A stretch of DNA of 64,000 bases, taken from Megaleporinus macrocephalus (lineage: Eukaryota; Chordata; Actinopteri; Characiformes; Anostomidae). The stretch covers positions 14,857,274 through 14,921,273 of the forward strand of contig CM038716.1 in NCBI GenBank assembly GCA_021613375.1. Direction: 5' to 3'. This document shows positions 11,501 through 26,500 of this stretch, one piece after another. Position 1 is the stretch's first letter. Each line of letters begins with the position of its first letter. The position numbers and the translations under genes are program-made. The notes under the pieces are model-generated. The model had not been told where the DNA came from. It worked only from the letters and a program-made list of their open reading frames with translations, and made no database searches.

Positions 11501-14500
11501 GTAATAATGTATGCAGATCAAGGACAGCAAACTGTATGACTCATGACATGTGAGGGAGTCCTGCGCAGCTGTCCAGTGTTATGTAATGTGCAGAAATCTC
11601 ATTAGACCTCTCTTTAATGCTGCGGAGGCTGCCACAGGGCCCACCGCTCACGACCTGCCTTTATTCCTAAGCATTTCTCTTTTGCTTTCCGTAACCAGTT
11701 CCTGGGTATCCACAGTGCTTCCACACTGAGCCGCAGGAGTTCTCAGAAGGCTTTCAGCAAACAAAGCAACAAGTCATGCTTGAGAGTCAGTTGATGCTTG
11801 TTTAGAGATGTGGGCTGAGATATATTTAACCTTTTAATTAAATGCTGGAAAATATACTTTGGAGACTTTGATTACAGCAGAAAAGGTGGCTGTGAAAAGT
11901 TAGAAACGGTGAACAGCCAAATCTTCAAAATCAAAAATTGTCTTTGTTTAATTCATGCGCCAGAGCTTGCAAGGATTGTTTAATTTTTTATTATTAAGCG
12001 AAGAACGCTAATAGCTCATAGTGCAGACATGGGCCGATGACTGACTTTATTGCATATTGTGATAGTTCAAAAAGTTATTTAAGGTGCCAATATTAGGTAA
12101 ATTACCCTACTTCACCAATGACTATACACAAACATGCTTTAAACTCCACTTGGAACTATTATAACGTGACTCATGATCTATGACTCATTCGGGCACAGAA
12201 TGATAATTACATGCAAATGTTGTGACACTCCAGTACATGTGACCTGCAGTTCAGCAGAGAGTGAAATAAACAACCTTGTACAGAAGTGCTTTTCCAGGGG
12301 GGCAACGAAATGATCATATTAAACCACTGGATGTCAACATTTTTACATGTCTGTGCTGAATATAGTTGTCCTTACAAATTAGTGTTAGAAGGTAGTTGGT
12401 CATTATACAGTAATTATAGTTACATCAGGGCAAATGCATGAAAATGTATGTATGTGCTACTACAGTACTGAATTTTGTTTACAATGATATTTAATGTGAT
12501 AGGTCTATTATTGTCCAATGTTATAGCATGAAGAATGCTAATAGTAAACAGTGTCCTGCTACACTGCATTCTTTGATTCTTTAAAGCAAAAGAAAATTTT
12601 GTTTTTAAGTGCAAACTCGTTCATCTGCTTTGTCCTTTTGAATCTGCCTCCTGCCTCCTCTCTCTCTGCTAACTACTAGTAGCTCTCTGTCCTGGCCCTT
12701 CAGTGTGACAGCTAATAACTGAGTGTGAGGAGCCCACTGGCCAGTTTGTTTACGATCTTCTGGCTGGACAGGACGCAGTGTTCTACAGCACTGTCCGATG
12801 TTCTGCCAGCCCACTGTGGAGGTGATGGAGCGAAGAGGAAGTGAGATACTCAACACAGGAGTCAGAGTCCTAGTAAAGTTTAGTGTGGAGGCAGTGACTC
12901 TACATTTCAAGAACAAATGAATTAAGAAACACGTAGAAATGTTGTTATTGGGTGTTGAAGTGGAATACTGTTAAAACACAGCACTATCAAGCGGAGGAGA
13001 GATCAAATCTAAGGAAGTGCCATTTACCTGCATTCCCAGAGGAAGTGAGGTACTATCTCTCTTCCTCAGGGAGCGGTGTACTGATTCTGTCAGGTATCCA
13101 GAGTCACACTGGTTAACCCTTTCCTTCCTCTGACTGATGGTAATAAATGGTCTAAGCTGTGTTTAATAAACATAAAGTGTGGTATAGTTCAGAGACCAAA
13201 CTGACATCCATTTGTACTTCTAAGTAATTGTTGCCCCCCCTTTTGCCCTGTACTTCTATGGTCAGGACCCCCTCAGAGCAGGTATTAGTGGTGTATCATT
13301 CTCAGTGCGCCAGTGACATTGACGTGATGATGAGGTGTCAGTGTGTTGTGCTGGTATGAGACACAGCAATGCTGCTGAAGTTTAACAGCATGTTTCACTG
13401 CCCAGATTCCAAGTCTTCTGAACTTTTTCAAGTTCATTCAGTTTTACTTAATTTTCTGGTAGTGGTAAATGCAGCTTGAAATACATTGCTTGGAAATGGT
13501 TGGGAACAATGAACTAGGAGTATAAGAAAAACTGTACACTGTTAACGTGAAAATCATCTACCACTGTAGTAGAGCAGAAGCCCGAATACAGGTCAGTGGA
13601 TGAAGCTGTGAAGACTTGTACACTGCACTGCTTAATCTTATCTTTTGATCTGAAGCTATGGTCCACAGTGTACACTGAGGGAGCCAGTTATAAAAGCAGG
13701 ATTAGTTTCCCTCACCTCCCTGTATTAGGGACAGCAGTGCACAGTGACCCACTTCCATCTTTGTCAGCAGTCAGACAGAAAGTGAGAGCAATGAAAAAAG
13801 ACAAGAGGCTGAATTGGTGTCTTTTCCTGGTCACGTTTTTACCATCCATTTGACAAACTCAGTTAGGCCTTGTCCCTGGGGCAGTCCTCTGCAATTGGTC
13901 CTGTCTCCTCTGATGACAGAAGATGCTAATAAATTAGAATGGAGCTCTTTTAACAGTGATTGTAACTGGCAAAACATGAAAACCCCAAACAAGATGGTCT
14001 TAAACTGATTCTGATTACTTCAGGAGCGTCTCTGGTAGGTCTAATTTGTAATGTCTAATATCTCCTCACTTCATCCCTCTTTTACTGCTTCTTAAGACAT
14101 TATTGAAGAAGATTATTCTGATTCCTACTAATTGGCTCGTTTGATGTAGTCGTGATCTTTTTCAATAGGAGCAAACTTGTGACAAGTTGATTAGCTAATA
14201 CGGAATGATTAGCTGCAGGGTTATTCTGGCTTTTCACACTGCCTTGAAAAATGGCCTAAGCAGGCAACATTGACCTCTTACGCACCGTCCAGAAAGTCCT
14301 AAAAAACCCACTCGAATCTCAAATCTTACTGCAGTCATCTAAAGCTGGATGCACTCTGGGCCCGAAAGCATCAGGGTTATCATTTCCTCTTAATGTCAAA
14401 AGTTATACTGAATATATCAGTTTTACTGGTATCAGTGACGTTTTTGGGAATCCAACCCCTGACTAATTGTCTAAAGCTGGACCTAATCTAAAAATATTAA

Positions 14501-17500
14501 TTGATGTTTTCAAAGCAATTAAAGATGCATATGCTCCACTGTACAGTATCTCTGTGGGAGGGAGCTACAGTGCAGTACAGTACAGGAGTTTGACTTTAGG
14601 GCTCCTACAGTTCCTTTGTGGAACATAATGTATGTTCCTATGTTCCTATAGTTAGTGGCTGTAAAAATAGAGCTGAGGAAGCTGTCAGGATGGCTCCCAC
14701 CCACCAGCTGCTGATATGGGATCAGTGTTGCCGCTAGTACAACAAATCAACCAATGAGCACACAGCCAGTGTAAGAGGATGCTATTTTTGGCAGCGGTGA
14801 TATTACTCAGCAGAGCACGACAAACTGTGGCGAAGTGGCCGCTCTTAAAATGACGGGACATAACAGGCAGGTTTCCAATAGCAGCATTATCAGAGCGGGA
14901 CACTGCGGGTCCATTGCACAGCTGTTCAATGGAACATTGAGTGCCAAACCGCAAAAGCTTTGGTGTACATTCGTGTGCAGGGGCACTTAATATTTTCAAT
15001 GGAATTTTGGCAAAACAAGGATTTCGATAATCCCCCGTTAATTAAGCTGTTATTAGTTTCTGGTGTTGTTGTAACGTGCACAGATGGTGGGCGCTCGCAT
15101 AGTAACAGTGAAATGCCTGTTCCCTTATATTTGCTGAAAACTTCAAGACGCACAAAGTTCCTGATGTTCATTAGTCCAGACACTCGATGTCCAAGTGAGG
15201 CCTACTGACCAGCGTCACAGTCACCCTACTGTTTGATTGAGTTGCAGCTCAGAGTGGATCATGTTTCCTCTCCTGTGCTTCAGTGCTCCAGAAAAACAAC
15301 ACAGTGTCAAGTGTCGAGCCTGTCTCCTCCATTAATGTCTTCTGCCTAACCAGTTCTACATACAGTACAGGTTAACTTTTTAAATTCTTAGACTTAACAT
15401 TATAGAGTAATTAGTCAAATAAAGTCAAGTAGGAGTGTAACAATCTTTCATAAAGTCATTATATTACAATACAAAGCTGTAACAATGTGCAGCGTGGAGG
15501 TAAGACAATGCATAGTGCAGAATGGATATTCTAGTAATTATATTATGGTTATAAAATTTGTAAATGATCATCAACAATCAACATCTCACTCCAGTACTCC
15601 TCCTGCCTCTTGGCTCCAGTGTCATTAGAAAGCAACAACATTATTATAGTCATAATATTCCTTCATTCAAATTTTGTTTGAATCACAAGAACACCGAATT
15701 GTGGAACCAGTAATGTGAATCTGGTTGAATCATGAGTTAAAATCATGAAGAACTGCAGTTTGGGCCTGTGTGGAGACCTAGGGTTTAAGTGGTTGATGAA
15801 AATCCACACAACACCCTGTATTAACATGTAATTCATGACCGACTCATACCTAAATATAAGTCAGACATATTTTATTGATTATTATTGTATTTCTATACAA
15901 AGTGCAAGAAGGCACTAAGTTTAGCCTTTTGTTATATCCATATTTCTCTGTTTATCTTCTCACCTGTTGTTAACACTTATTGGACACTTTTTTGCTTACA
16001 TGGCAGTCCGTCAGCATTGAAAACGCATTCCATTTACACTTGTGTCCAATGTGGTCAAGATCCACCTCTGACCCCCTCTAAAGTGAGTGATCTGATTGTA
16101 ATCACTCTGTGTCCTGGGTGTGTACCTAGTGGAATTCAAATGTGACCTGATTACCAGAAAATGCAGGTTACTGCAAGGTGTAAACAGCCTCTATGCTGAA
16201 AAGTGCCTTGTTTATTTCTGCCTAAGGGATCGCTGTGCTGTTACCAACTAACCAATGAGTTGTGTTTTTATTTTTTTACAGAACTCCAAGAGTGCCCAAG
16301 GCCTGGTGGGCCTGAAGAATTTGGGAAATACAGTGAGTACACGACTGACCCAACTTTTCCATAGTTAATAAACAATAGAAAAGTGCTGCTGTTGGAACAT
16401 ATAATATCTCCAGACATGTAACTGTAAATAAAAAAACTTAATAGAAATATTAATTTCATAGATAATTTAATAGAAAAAATATTTACTCCAAGTCAATGGT
16501 TTTGGACCATTTCTATCAGTCCATCCATTCATCATGAGATATTGAAACAATGTCAAGGTGGATTTAAAATTGTGTCCAAAAACCGACAAACCAGGAAAAT
16601 GGAGATATGAAGTTTCAACAGTGACCATATCAACATCTGTTCGCTCACTATGGAATTCTGAGAAGTATGGAACCATCTTAATGCCATACATTAGCTAATA
16701 ACATCTGTCTCCCTAGTTTATTCTTGTCATTCACTGAACACAGAGAATGTCTGATACGCTCGAAATAGAATCTGTTTAATCTGTCATATCTCTCGTCTTC
16801 TGGTCGCGACAAATCCTACAGTTCACAGAAGAAGTGTTTTGATATCACTTTCACATTCCTCCTGGTCCGTCCACTTGATGGGATTATTTGTCATGCTATC
16901 TCTTTGCGCTGAACATTCAGTTAGGAGGCTTTTGCCAGGCAACAGTAATCGAGCAGTCCAAAAATAAATCATTACACATTAGATGGCAAACTGGTGCGAG
17001 CTGGTGCTCTGGCGGCTCCTACAGCTCTTACTGAACTGAACTGTGAAGAGCGGTGGAGGGAGCTTCAGCCTGCCCCGTCACTTTTCATGCCAGTACGTGT
17101 GGAAGTTTTTGAACTCACTTCTCTTTGTCTCTTTTTGCAGTGCTTTATGAACTCCATCCTCCAGTGTCTTAGCAACACACACAGCCTGCGAGACTACTGT
17201 CTGCACAACTCCCACCGCCGAGACCTCAACAACAACAGTCGCACAAACACTGCACTCATGGAGGGTGAGGGCCTTTGCCATTAGCAGGGTTTTTGGACTT
17301 CCTTATTTCGTTCAGTACCTCCTTCTGTTCTAACTCAGGCATGTTCAAAGCATTCTTCTGTCCCTTTGATCTCAGAATTTGCCAAGCTCATTCAGACGAT
17401 GTGGACGTCGTCCGGCAGTGAAGCGGTCAGCCCCTCCGAGTTCAAAACGCAAATCCAGCGATATGCCCCCAGATTTGTGGGCTACAAGTAAGCTTTGGCA

Positions 17501-20500
17501 CATTCTTAGCTGCGAAAAATGAAAACAAAAAACCAAGAACGATATTTTTCACAGGACTCCAACTTCCAGAGTGAAGTTCTAAAGTGTTTCTAAACTGATT
17601 GTATCTGATTTGTTATGTTTTTATTTGAAATGGCCTACTACACACACAATGTGCTTCTTTAAAAGGATAGCATTACTTATTCATGTATACTGTTCTAACT
17701 ACCTAGAGAACAGGATCTAACTGTAGATCTGTAACTGTATTAACCAGTTAAGCACTTTTTGTTAACCAACAAGCTTCCACATAACTTTGTTTCTGTTCTC
17801 AGTTAAAAAGTGATGTTAATTTTCTATTTTCATTTTCATTCACTGTACAACTTCTCCTCAGCAGTCTATTGGTTTGTTGCTTTGTAGTTTGTTACCCAGC
17901 CCAGTTCCTTGCTGGAGCCATGGCCAGTGCTGAAAGATATTCTGTGTGTTGTTCAGCCAACAGGACGCTCAGGAGTTTCTGCGCTTCCTGCTTGACGGCC
18001 TGCACAATGAGGTGAACAGGGTCACAGTCCGGCCACGAGCAACCACAGAAGACTTTGACCATTTGCCGTAAGTTTGTGTATATGTGTGTGATCTTTCCAT
18101 AGTGAGTGTCTGGAGTGGAGCCAGGTGTGTGTTTACTGATGCGTGTGCCATAGGGCATCGTGCAGCAGCACGTGCGCTGTGTGGTCCAGCGCAACTTTGT
18201 TTTTGCAGCAAAGGATGTATATAACCATAAGTGCCATTTCACAGTCTGTTTTATTCTCCTACAGTGATGAGGAGAAAGGGAAGAAGATGTGGAGCAAGTA
18301 CCTGGAAAGGGAGGACAGTAAAATTGTAGGTATGTATTTACACCGAGAATGTCTCTCTGGATTTTGGGAAAAATGTATATCGCGGCTGTCCAATGAAAAA
18401 CATGTATGTATCTACGTTTTTGTTGATTTTGAGTTTTCTACATCATTTGAATCCGCCAGTGGTCATTTACGTTGCATGAAAATTTCATGATGAATGAACC
18501 AATAGAAGTGCTCCAAAATAGCTTGGAAAAATTCTGGTTCCATTGACGTACATGAAAAATAAAGTATGTTTTTGGTCTCTCCTGTAAAGTTGTTTTTCAT
18601 TGGACAGCGACGATATGTAGGAATGACAGATTTCAATAAGATGTTATTAAATGATAAATTACTTCCTGCAAAGTTGATCTTCACTTTTGAAGCATTTATT
18701 CTTGATTTAAATTCCTAGATTTATTACTCTTAAAACTTAATATACACAACATTATAGCATTATTATACATCATATAAAGCTCCAGTTCTTATTCTGCAAA
18801 CATCTAAAATTTCTACATAGTGTTATTAGTAATTGTGTATCTGCAGCTAGATTGGCTATATATTGCTGAAACGCTTAGTTCCATCCAACTGATTGTAATA
18901 AAATGCTTTACATGATAGAATTTACTGCAAAAAAAAGTTTTGCTTTTTCAATAAAAAGTTATAATTGACGTGTAAATGTACCTTTGACTTCCCTGACTTA
19001 CTCATATCCTACTAAAAAAGAGAAATGCTCATATTTGTATTTCACTGTACATATACACTGATGAGCCTAAACAGTATGACTAATATGTTGTTGGTCCTCT
19101 ATGCCCAACTTAGACTGGCATGGACTAAATAAGACGGTGTCCTGTGGTATCTGGCATCTAAACTTTAGCAGCAGCTCCTTTGAGCAGTGAAAATTGCGAG
19201 TTGTTCTTGGAACATGTTGTTCCAGCAGATCCCAGAGAGAGACCAGTCTGAATTTTTGTTACCTTCATCAAACCCTTCCTGAACAACATGGCCAGTGTAG
19301 CAGTGTGCATTGTGGAACTCATCAGACCAGTTCCAATTCTGAGGCTTGCATACTCATTGTAGGTGTTATCGACAGTGGACAGGGGTTGTTCGCTTTAGCA
19401 GTGTGACTGGTCTGTAGTCCCATAGGGTCACGGTGAGATGCACTTTATGTTGTGACTCATTCCTCCCATTACCAGCATTAAAAATTTCTATGCTGCAGCA
19501 GCACTTCTGTCAGGACCAGACGGGATAGTCTTTTTTGCCCTTGCGCATCAGTGAACCTGTCACAGGGTTATGTTTCGATTCTCTTCGGCCCATTGTCAGT
19601 CAGTGCTTAATGCTGCTGACCTGGAGCACCTCACAAGCCGTGCCACTTTGAAGATGTTTTAACCCAGTCGTCTGACCATAATGATTTAGCTCATCAAAAT
19701 CTATGACTGCCCATCCTCCAGCCATAAAGAACAGATCCTGACACGCACTGTTGTTAATAATACTACAGATAATCAGCGTTATTTGCTTCATCTGTTAATG
19801 TTCAGAATGTTTTGCTCATCAGGTTATATCCCTACAGTTTGTAACTGATATGAGTGATTCCTGTTTCAAGATTCTTATCTGCTGATATCAGTCCGATACC
19901 ACTACCTTCTATCAATCTTGTGCCATGTAGTATATATAAACACATACTTGTCAACATACTTTCATATAGGGTTTTTGATCACGTCATGCCTAACGTTTGT
20001 GTGTGTGTTCAGACTTGTTTGTAGGGCAGCTGAAGAGCTCTTTGACATGCACTGAATGTGGCTACTGTTCCACTGTGTTCGATCCCTTCTGGGATCTTTC
20101 CTTACCAATCGCCAAGGTCAGTTCTGCTCAGCCAATCCTACACACACTCCCTCTCAGTGATGTCTTCAGTAATGTATATGGTAGAGTGAGAGAAAGTGAG
20201 TGGTATTAACAATGTCCATTTCGCTCAGAAGGGCTATGGAGAGGTCAGTCTGATGGACTGCATGCGGCTTTTCACTAAAGAAGATGTGCTGGATGGAGAT
20301 GAGAAACCGGTGAGCCACAGATCACTTTCTGGATAATAAACTTCCAGAAAGCTCATGTTTGTTAGATGTATAGAGTCAATTTTGCTAAAAGGCTTCTCTC
20401 TTTCTCTTTCAGACATGTTACAGATGTAAAGCCAGAAGAAGATGTACTAAGAAGTTCACAGTTCAGAGGTTCCCTAAAATCTTAGTGCTACGTATCCTAC

Positions 20501-23500
20501 CTTGAGTTTTGTTTTGCAAATATAGTATTACCATTTCTATAATGTGAAGGGTAGCTACTGTTTTTGATTGTTGTATAAAAATGGGACCTTTATCTTTATA
20601 TTTTTCCCCTGTTCCTGTTACTATTGTATACAGTTGTATGTAGCAAAAACGGTCATCATTCATTTGTTCATGAAAAATTTTCCAACCTTTGTTTTCTTAG
20701 AGTTCATGTGGCACTGTGCCTGTAGGAGTGATACATGTAAATGGCCTCTGTGCTGCCCTGTAGTGTATCTTATTAAACAAGCAGTCTGGGCTGAAGGACT
20801 GCTTTTAACTCTAGCCTGAATGGGCGGGGCTAAACTAAGAAGTGAGGTACTTAATTGGACTAAAACAGGGAAATCAGTGCACCAGTAGTACATTTCTAAC
20901 CTTTAATATTGTTTGTATACTAGATGAAACAAGGTTTCCCATGATATTTAATGTTTTTTATCAGGTTCCCAGAAGTATTACATCAGTGTATGTGTCTTTT
21001 TGTGTTTGTTTGTTAGTGTCTGCTGTGTGTTGGTAGGATTGTGTTTTTCCTTGATTCAGTCATTTAGATCTGAAGCGGTTCTCAGAAGCTCGAGTCAGAT
21101 CCAGCAAGCTGTCCACTTTTGTCAACTTCCCTATGAAGGACCTGGACCTCAGGGAGTTTGCCTCCGACAGAAGCAGTTAGTACTGTTGTGTGTTAGACCC
21201 ACAAATAGATACAAATATAGAAACAGTCATTCTCTGTTTCTGTCAGCCTTTTAAAGCATAACAGCGGACTCTAATATCTGTTCCTCTGCTCTTGTCTATA
21301 GGTAGTGCAGTCTATAATCTGTATGCAGTCTCCAATCACTCCGGCACTACCATGGGGGGACATTACACAGCGTACTGCTGCAATCCTGCCACAGGGGAAT
21401 GGTACACGTATAATGACTCCAGGTACTCTTTATACATTTGACTCTTACTCAGGCTCTTCCTGCTACATGTTCTGACTCTACACCGCTTCTTCAACTGACA
21501 TCGGTTTTGTCATATCAGTTTGAGCTTTAGTCTGATCCTAAAACTCAGACCAAGGTAGAAGACACTGGTAGACCTGATCCACCTTTGCAAGCTAGACTGA
21601 AGCAGAATGTTTCAGTGGTGCGTTTTTAGTGGTAACATTTTTAGCTCCCTGTGCATTGTGTGAGGGTGTGCTAAGCTTGTTGGTAGGCAGGCAATTAGTA
21701 TTGTGTTATGAGATGATGTCATAACAAATAAAAGTGCTGGAATTCCAACAAGGCTTTTCAGAAACAAAAGTTCGTTGGGATAAAGTTTTTTCCTCTGGCA
21801 TGTGGAGAAAAAGCTACTAACACACCTTCGGAAGGGGAAAACACAGAAAAACAATGCGATTCTGCTAATGTTCTTATCTACAAAAGACTAATGTGGCCCT
21901 GGTTTAACTCTTTTGTCCACTATTGTCCATGATTCCAATCTTCATAAAAGGGTTTGGTCCTCAAAATGTAGCCTCATATTGTCAGTGGCTTCAAGAAAGA
22001 CTCCTCATGAAGCTCTTGTGCTGCATGCTGCCAGCTCCTCTTCTTCCAGCCATCATTGTTTTCTTTTCTATCTCGCTTGCTGAACCGCCCCCTCTCTCCT
22101 CCTACTCGATCTCTCTGTGAACACTTTCTTTAAAACTGCTGTAGCTTCAACACAACTTCTTTTCTGTGGACACGATTTGTTGGAGCTTTTAAGGCAATAA
22201 ACACAAATTTACATTAAGGCTAATGTAGCTAATGTAGCTATGAAGCTGCATCCCTAAATCATCACACATTCGCCTCCGACCAGTCTGATTTAAGTAATCT
22301 CAAATTGACTGGCTTGTTTCTGACACCTCTACAGGGGCATGTTTCCAGACACTTGGAGTGCACAATTTACATGTATTTACTGGAGTAAACATACTGGAAA
22401 ATATCTGTATTAAATTTAGCATTCATACAGCAATTGTGCAATGCAGTGTGTAGAACTGTGTTCTCTATAGATGATGTGAACCTATTTTCACATAGCTCCA
22501 GTGCAAAAAAAGAACTAATGACACAAACTTCAAACTTTAAAATACTTGTTACAGACTAATATCCAAATACCTGTTTCATAATTAATCGTAATAGTATGTT
22601 TACTAAATACTAAATTACTAAAATACACTGTTCCAAATATAGATAGCAGAAGACGGCACCGTATTAATGTAGGTATAATGTGTTAACGGTTAATTGTGTT
22701 TTAACCGTTGATCGCACGATTGAACTGAAATCACCCTCCAGTGTAAGGCTAGATTTTGGAATCTGTACCACTGTGTAGCCCACCAAGCCAAGACAAATAT
22801 CCCTGTATTTAGATTAACATTGGACCAACCAATCCACCCTTTACAATTCTCATCCAGCAACATCTCCCCACCACCCAGGAGCTATTATATACACTACAAA
22901 ACACCTAATGCAAAACCTTTGAATAAAGCAGGCTGTGTGACTAGTGCAGAACGATACATATTAATATATGTATCAACAAATTTGTGGTCCAATTTATTTT
23001 AAATATTCAGTAAATAGGACATTATAGAATCAGCTTGTTCTGACATATGATTTATTTCAAAATAACCCAAATATTTAACTTTCAAGTTACTTGCTGAACA
23101 TTCTAAGACTAACTGTATTGCTGATTCCTGAAACTGTAGCCTGTTTTCTCATCTGTCTGTTCTGCTTCTCTATTCTGCTGCTGTGCTTCCTGCAGTGCAT
23201 ACAAGCTAATTCACTACTGGTGATGTTTTCATAGGATTTTAGGCTGAAATTCTACTTATAAGTTAATATATCCTCCCATTTTATGTTTACTTCTGCTAGC
23301 TAACAAAATAATTCTATCTTATGTGTAACTCAGCTACAACAAAATAGTTCTATCTTATGTGTAACTCAGCTACAACACAATAGTTATATCTTATGTATAA
23401 CTCAGCTACAACAAAATAGTTATATCTTATGTATAACTTAGCTACAACACAATAGTTATATCTAATGTATAACTCAGCTACAACAAAATAGTTATATCTT

Positions 23501-26500
23501 AGGTATAACTTAGCTACAACACAATAGTTATATCTAATGTATAACTCAGCTACAACAAAATAGTTATATCTTATGTATAACCTAGCTACAACAAAATAGT
23601 TAAATCTTATGTATAACTTAGCTAAAACAAAATAGTTATGTCTTATGTATAACTTAGCTAAAACAAAATAGTTCTATCTCATGTATAACTCAGCTACAAC
23701 ACAATAGTTATATCTTATGTATAACTCAGCTACAACAAAATAGTTATATCTTATGTATAACTTAGCTACATCAAAATAGTTATATCTTATGTATAACTTA
23801 GCTACAACAAAATAGTTATATCTCATGTATAACTCAGCTACAACACAATAGTTATATTTTATGTATAACTCAGCTACAACAAAATAGTTATATCTTATGT
23901 ATAACTTGGCTAAAACAAAATAGTTATATCTTATGTATAACTTAGCTACAACAAAATAGTTATATCTTATGTATAACTCAGCCACAACAAAATAGTTATA
24001 TCTTATGTGTAACTTAGCTACAACAAAATAGTTATATCTTATGTGTAACTTAGCTACAACAAAATAGTTATCTTATGTATAACTCAGCTACAACACAATA
24101 GTTATATCTTATGTATAACTCAGCTACAACAAAATAGTTATATCTTATGTATAACTTAGCTACATCAAAATAGTTATATCTTATGTATAACTTAGCTACA
24201 TCAAAATAGTTATATCTTATGTATAACTTAGCTACAACAAAATAGTTCTATCTCATGTATAACTCAGCTACAACACAATAGTTATATCTTATGTATAACT
24301 CAGCTACAACAAAATAGTTATATCTTATGTATAACTTAGCTACATCAAAATAGTTATATCTTATGTATAACTTAGCTACAACAAAATAGTTATATCTCAT
24401 GTATAACTCAGCTACAACACAATAGTTATATTTTATGTATAACTCAGCTACAACAAAATAGTTATATCTTATGTATAACTTGGCTAAAACAAAATAGTTA
24501 TATCTTATGTATAACTTAGCTACAACAAAATAATTATATCTTATGTATAACTCAGCCACAACAAAATTGTTATATCTTATGTGTAACTTAGCTACAACAA
24601 AATAGTTATATCTTATGTGTAACTTAGCTACAACAAAATAGTTATCTTATGTATAACTCAGCTACAACACAATAGTTATATCTTATGTATAACTCAGCTA
24701 CAACAAAATAGTTATATCTTATGTATAACTTAGCTACATCAAAATAGTTATATCTTATGTATAACTTAGCTACAACAAAATAGTTATATCTCATGTATAA
24801 CTCAGCTACAACAAAATAGTTATATCTTATGTATAACTTAGCTACATCAAAATAGTTATATCTTATGTATAACTTAGCTACAACAAAATAGTTCTATCTC
24901 ATGTATAACTCAGCTACAACACAATAGTTATATCTTATGTATAACTTAGCTACAACAAAATAGTTATATCTCATGTATAACTCAGCTACAACACAATAGT
25001 TATATTTTATGTATAACTCAGCTACAACAAAATAGTTATATTTTATGTATAACTCAGCTACAACAAAATAGTTATATCTTATGTATAACTTAGCTACAAC
25101 AAAATAGTTATATCTTATGTATAACTTAGCTACAACAAAATAGTTATATCTTATGTATAACTTGGCTAAAACAAAATAGTTATATCTTATGTATAACTTA
25201 GCTACAACAAAATAGTTATATCTTATGTATAACTCAGCCACAACAAAATAGTTATATCTTATGTGTAACTTAGCTACAACAAAATAGTTATATCTTATGT
25301 GTAACTTAGCTACAACAAAATAGTTATCTTATGTATAACTCAGCCACAACAAAATAGTTATATCTTATGTGTAACTTAGCTACAACAAAATAGTTATATC
25401 TTATGTATAACTCAGCCACAACAAAATAGTTATATCTTATGTATAACTTAGCTAAAACAAAATAGTTATATCTTATGTATAACTTGGCTAAAACAAAATA
25501 GTTATATCTTAGATATAACTCAGTTAAAACAAAATAGTTATATCTTAGGTATAACTCAGCTACAACAAAATAGTTATATCTTATGTATAACTTAGCTACA
25601 ACAAAATAGTTATATCTTATGTATAACTCAGCTACAACACAATAGTTATATCTTATGTATAACTCAGTTAAAACAAAATAGTTATATCTTAGGTATAACT
25701 CAGTTAAAACAAAATAGTTATATCTTAGGTATAACTCAGTTAAAACAAAATAGTTATATCTTATGTATAACTTAGCTACATCAAAATAGTTATATCTTAT
25801 GTATAACTTAGCTACAACAAAATAGTTCTATCTCATGTATAACTCAGCTACAACACAATAGTTATATCTTATGTATAACTTAGCTACAACAAAATAGTTA
25901 TATCTTATGTGTAACTTAGCTACAACAAAATAGTTATATCTTATGTGTAACTTAGCTACAACAAAATAGTTATCTTATGTATAACTCAGCCACAACAAAA
26001 TAGTTATATCTTATGTGTAACTTAGCTACAACAAAATAGTTATATCTTATGTGTAACTTAGCTACAACAAAATAGTTATGTATAACAAAATATCTTATGT
26101 ATAACTCAGCCACAACAAAATAGTTATATCTTATGTATAACTTAGCTACAACAAAATAGTTATATCTTATGTATAACTTGGCTAAAACAAAATAGTTATA
26201 TCTTAGATATAACTCAGTTAAAACAAAATAGTTATATCTTAGGTATAACTCAGCTACAACAAAATAGTTATATCTTATGTATAACTTAGCTACATCAAAA
26301 TAGTTATATCTTATGTATAACTTAGCTACAACAAAATAGTTCTATCTCATGTATAACTCAGCTACAACACAATAGTTATATCTTATGTATAACTCAGCTA
26401 CAACAAAATAGTTATATCTTATGTATAACTTAGCTACATCAAAATAGTTATATCTTATGTATAACTTAGCTACAACAAAATAGTTATATCTCATGTATAA

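Noticed and set aside
12605..12916. 103-codon minus-strand frame
   Set aside because: No recognisable family; likely chance frame in intron sequence.
14685..15208. Cluster of overlapping frames on both strands in a usp2 intron
   Set aside because: Slightly higher G+C, but no coding resemblance on either strand and no splice signals that fit.
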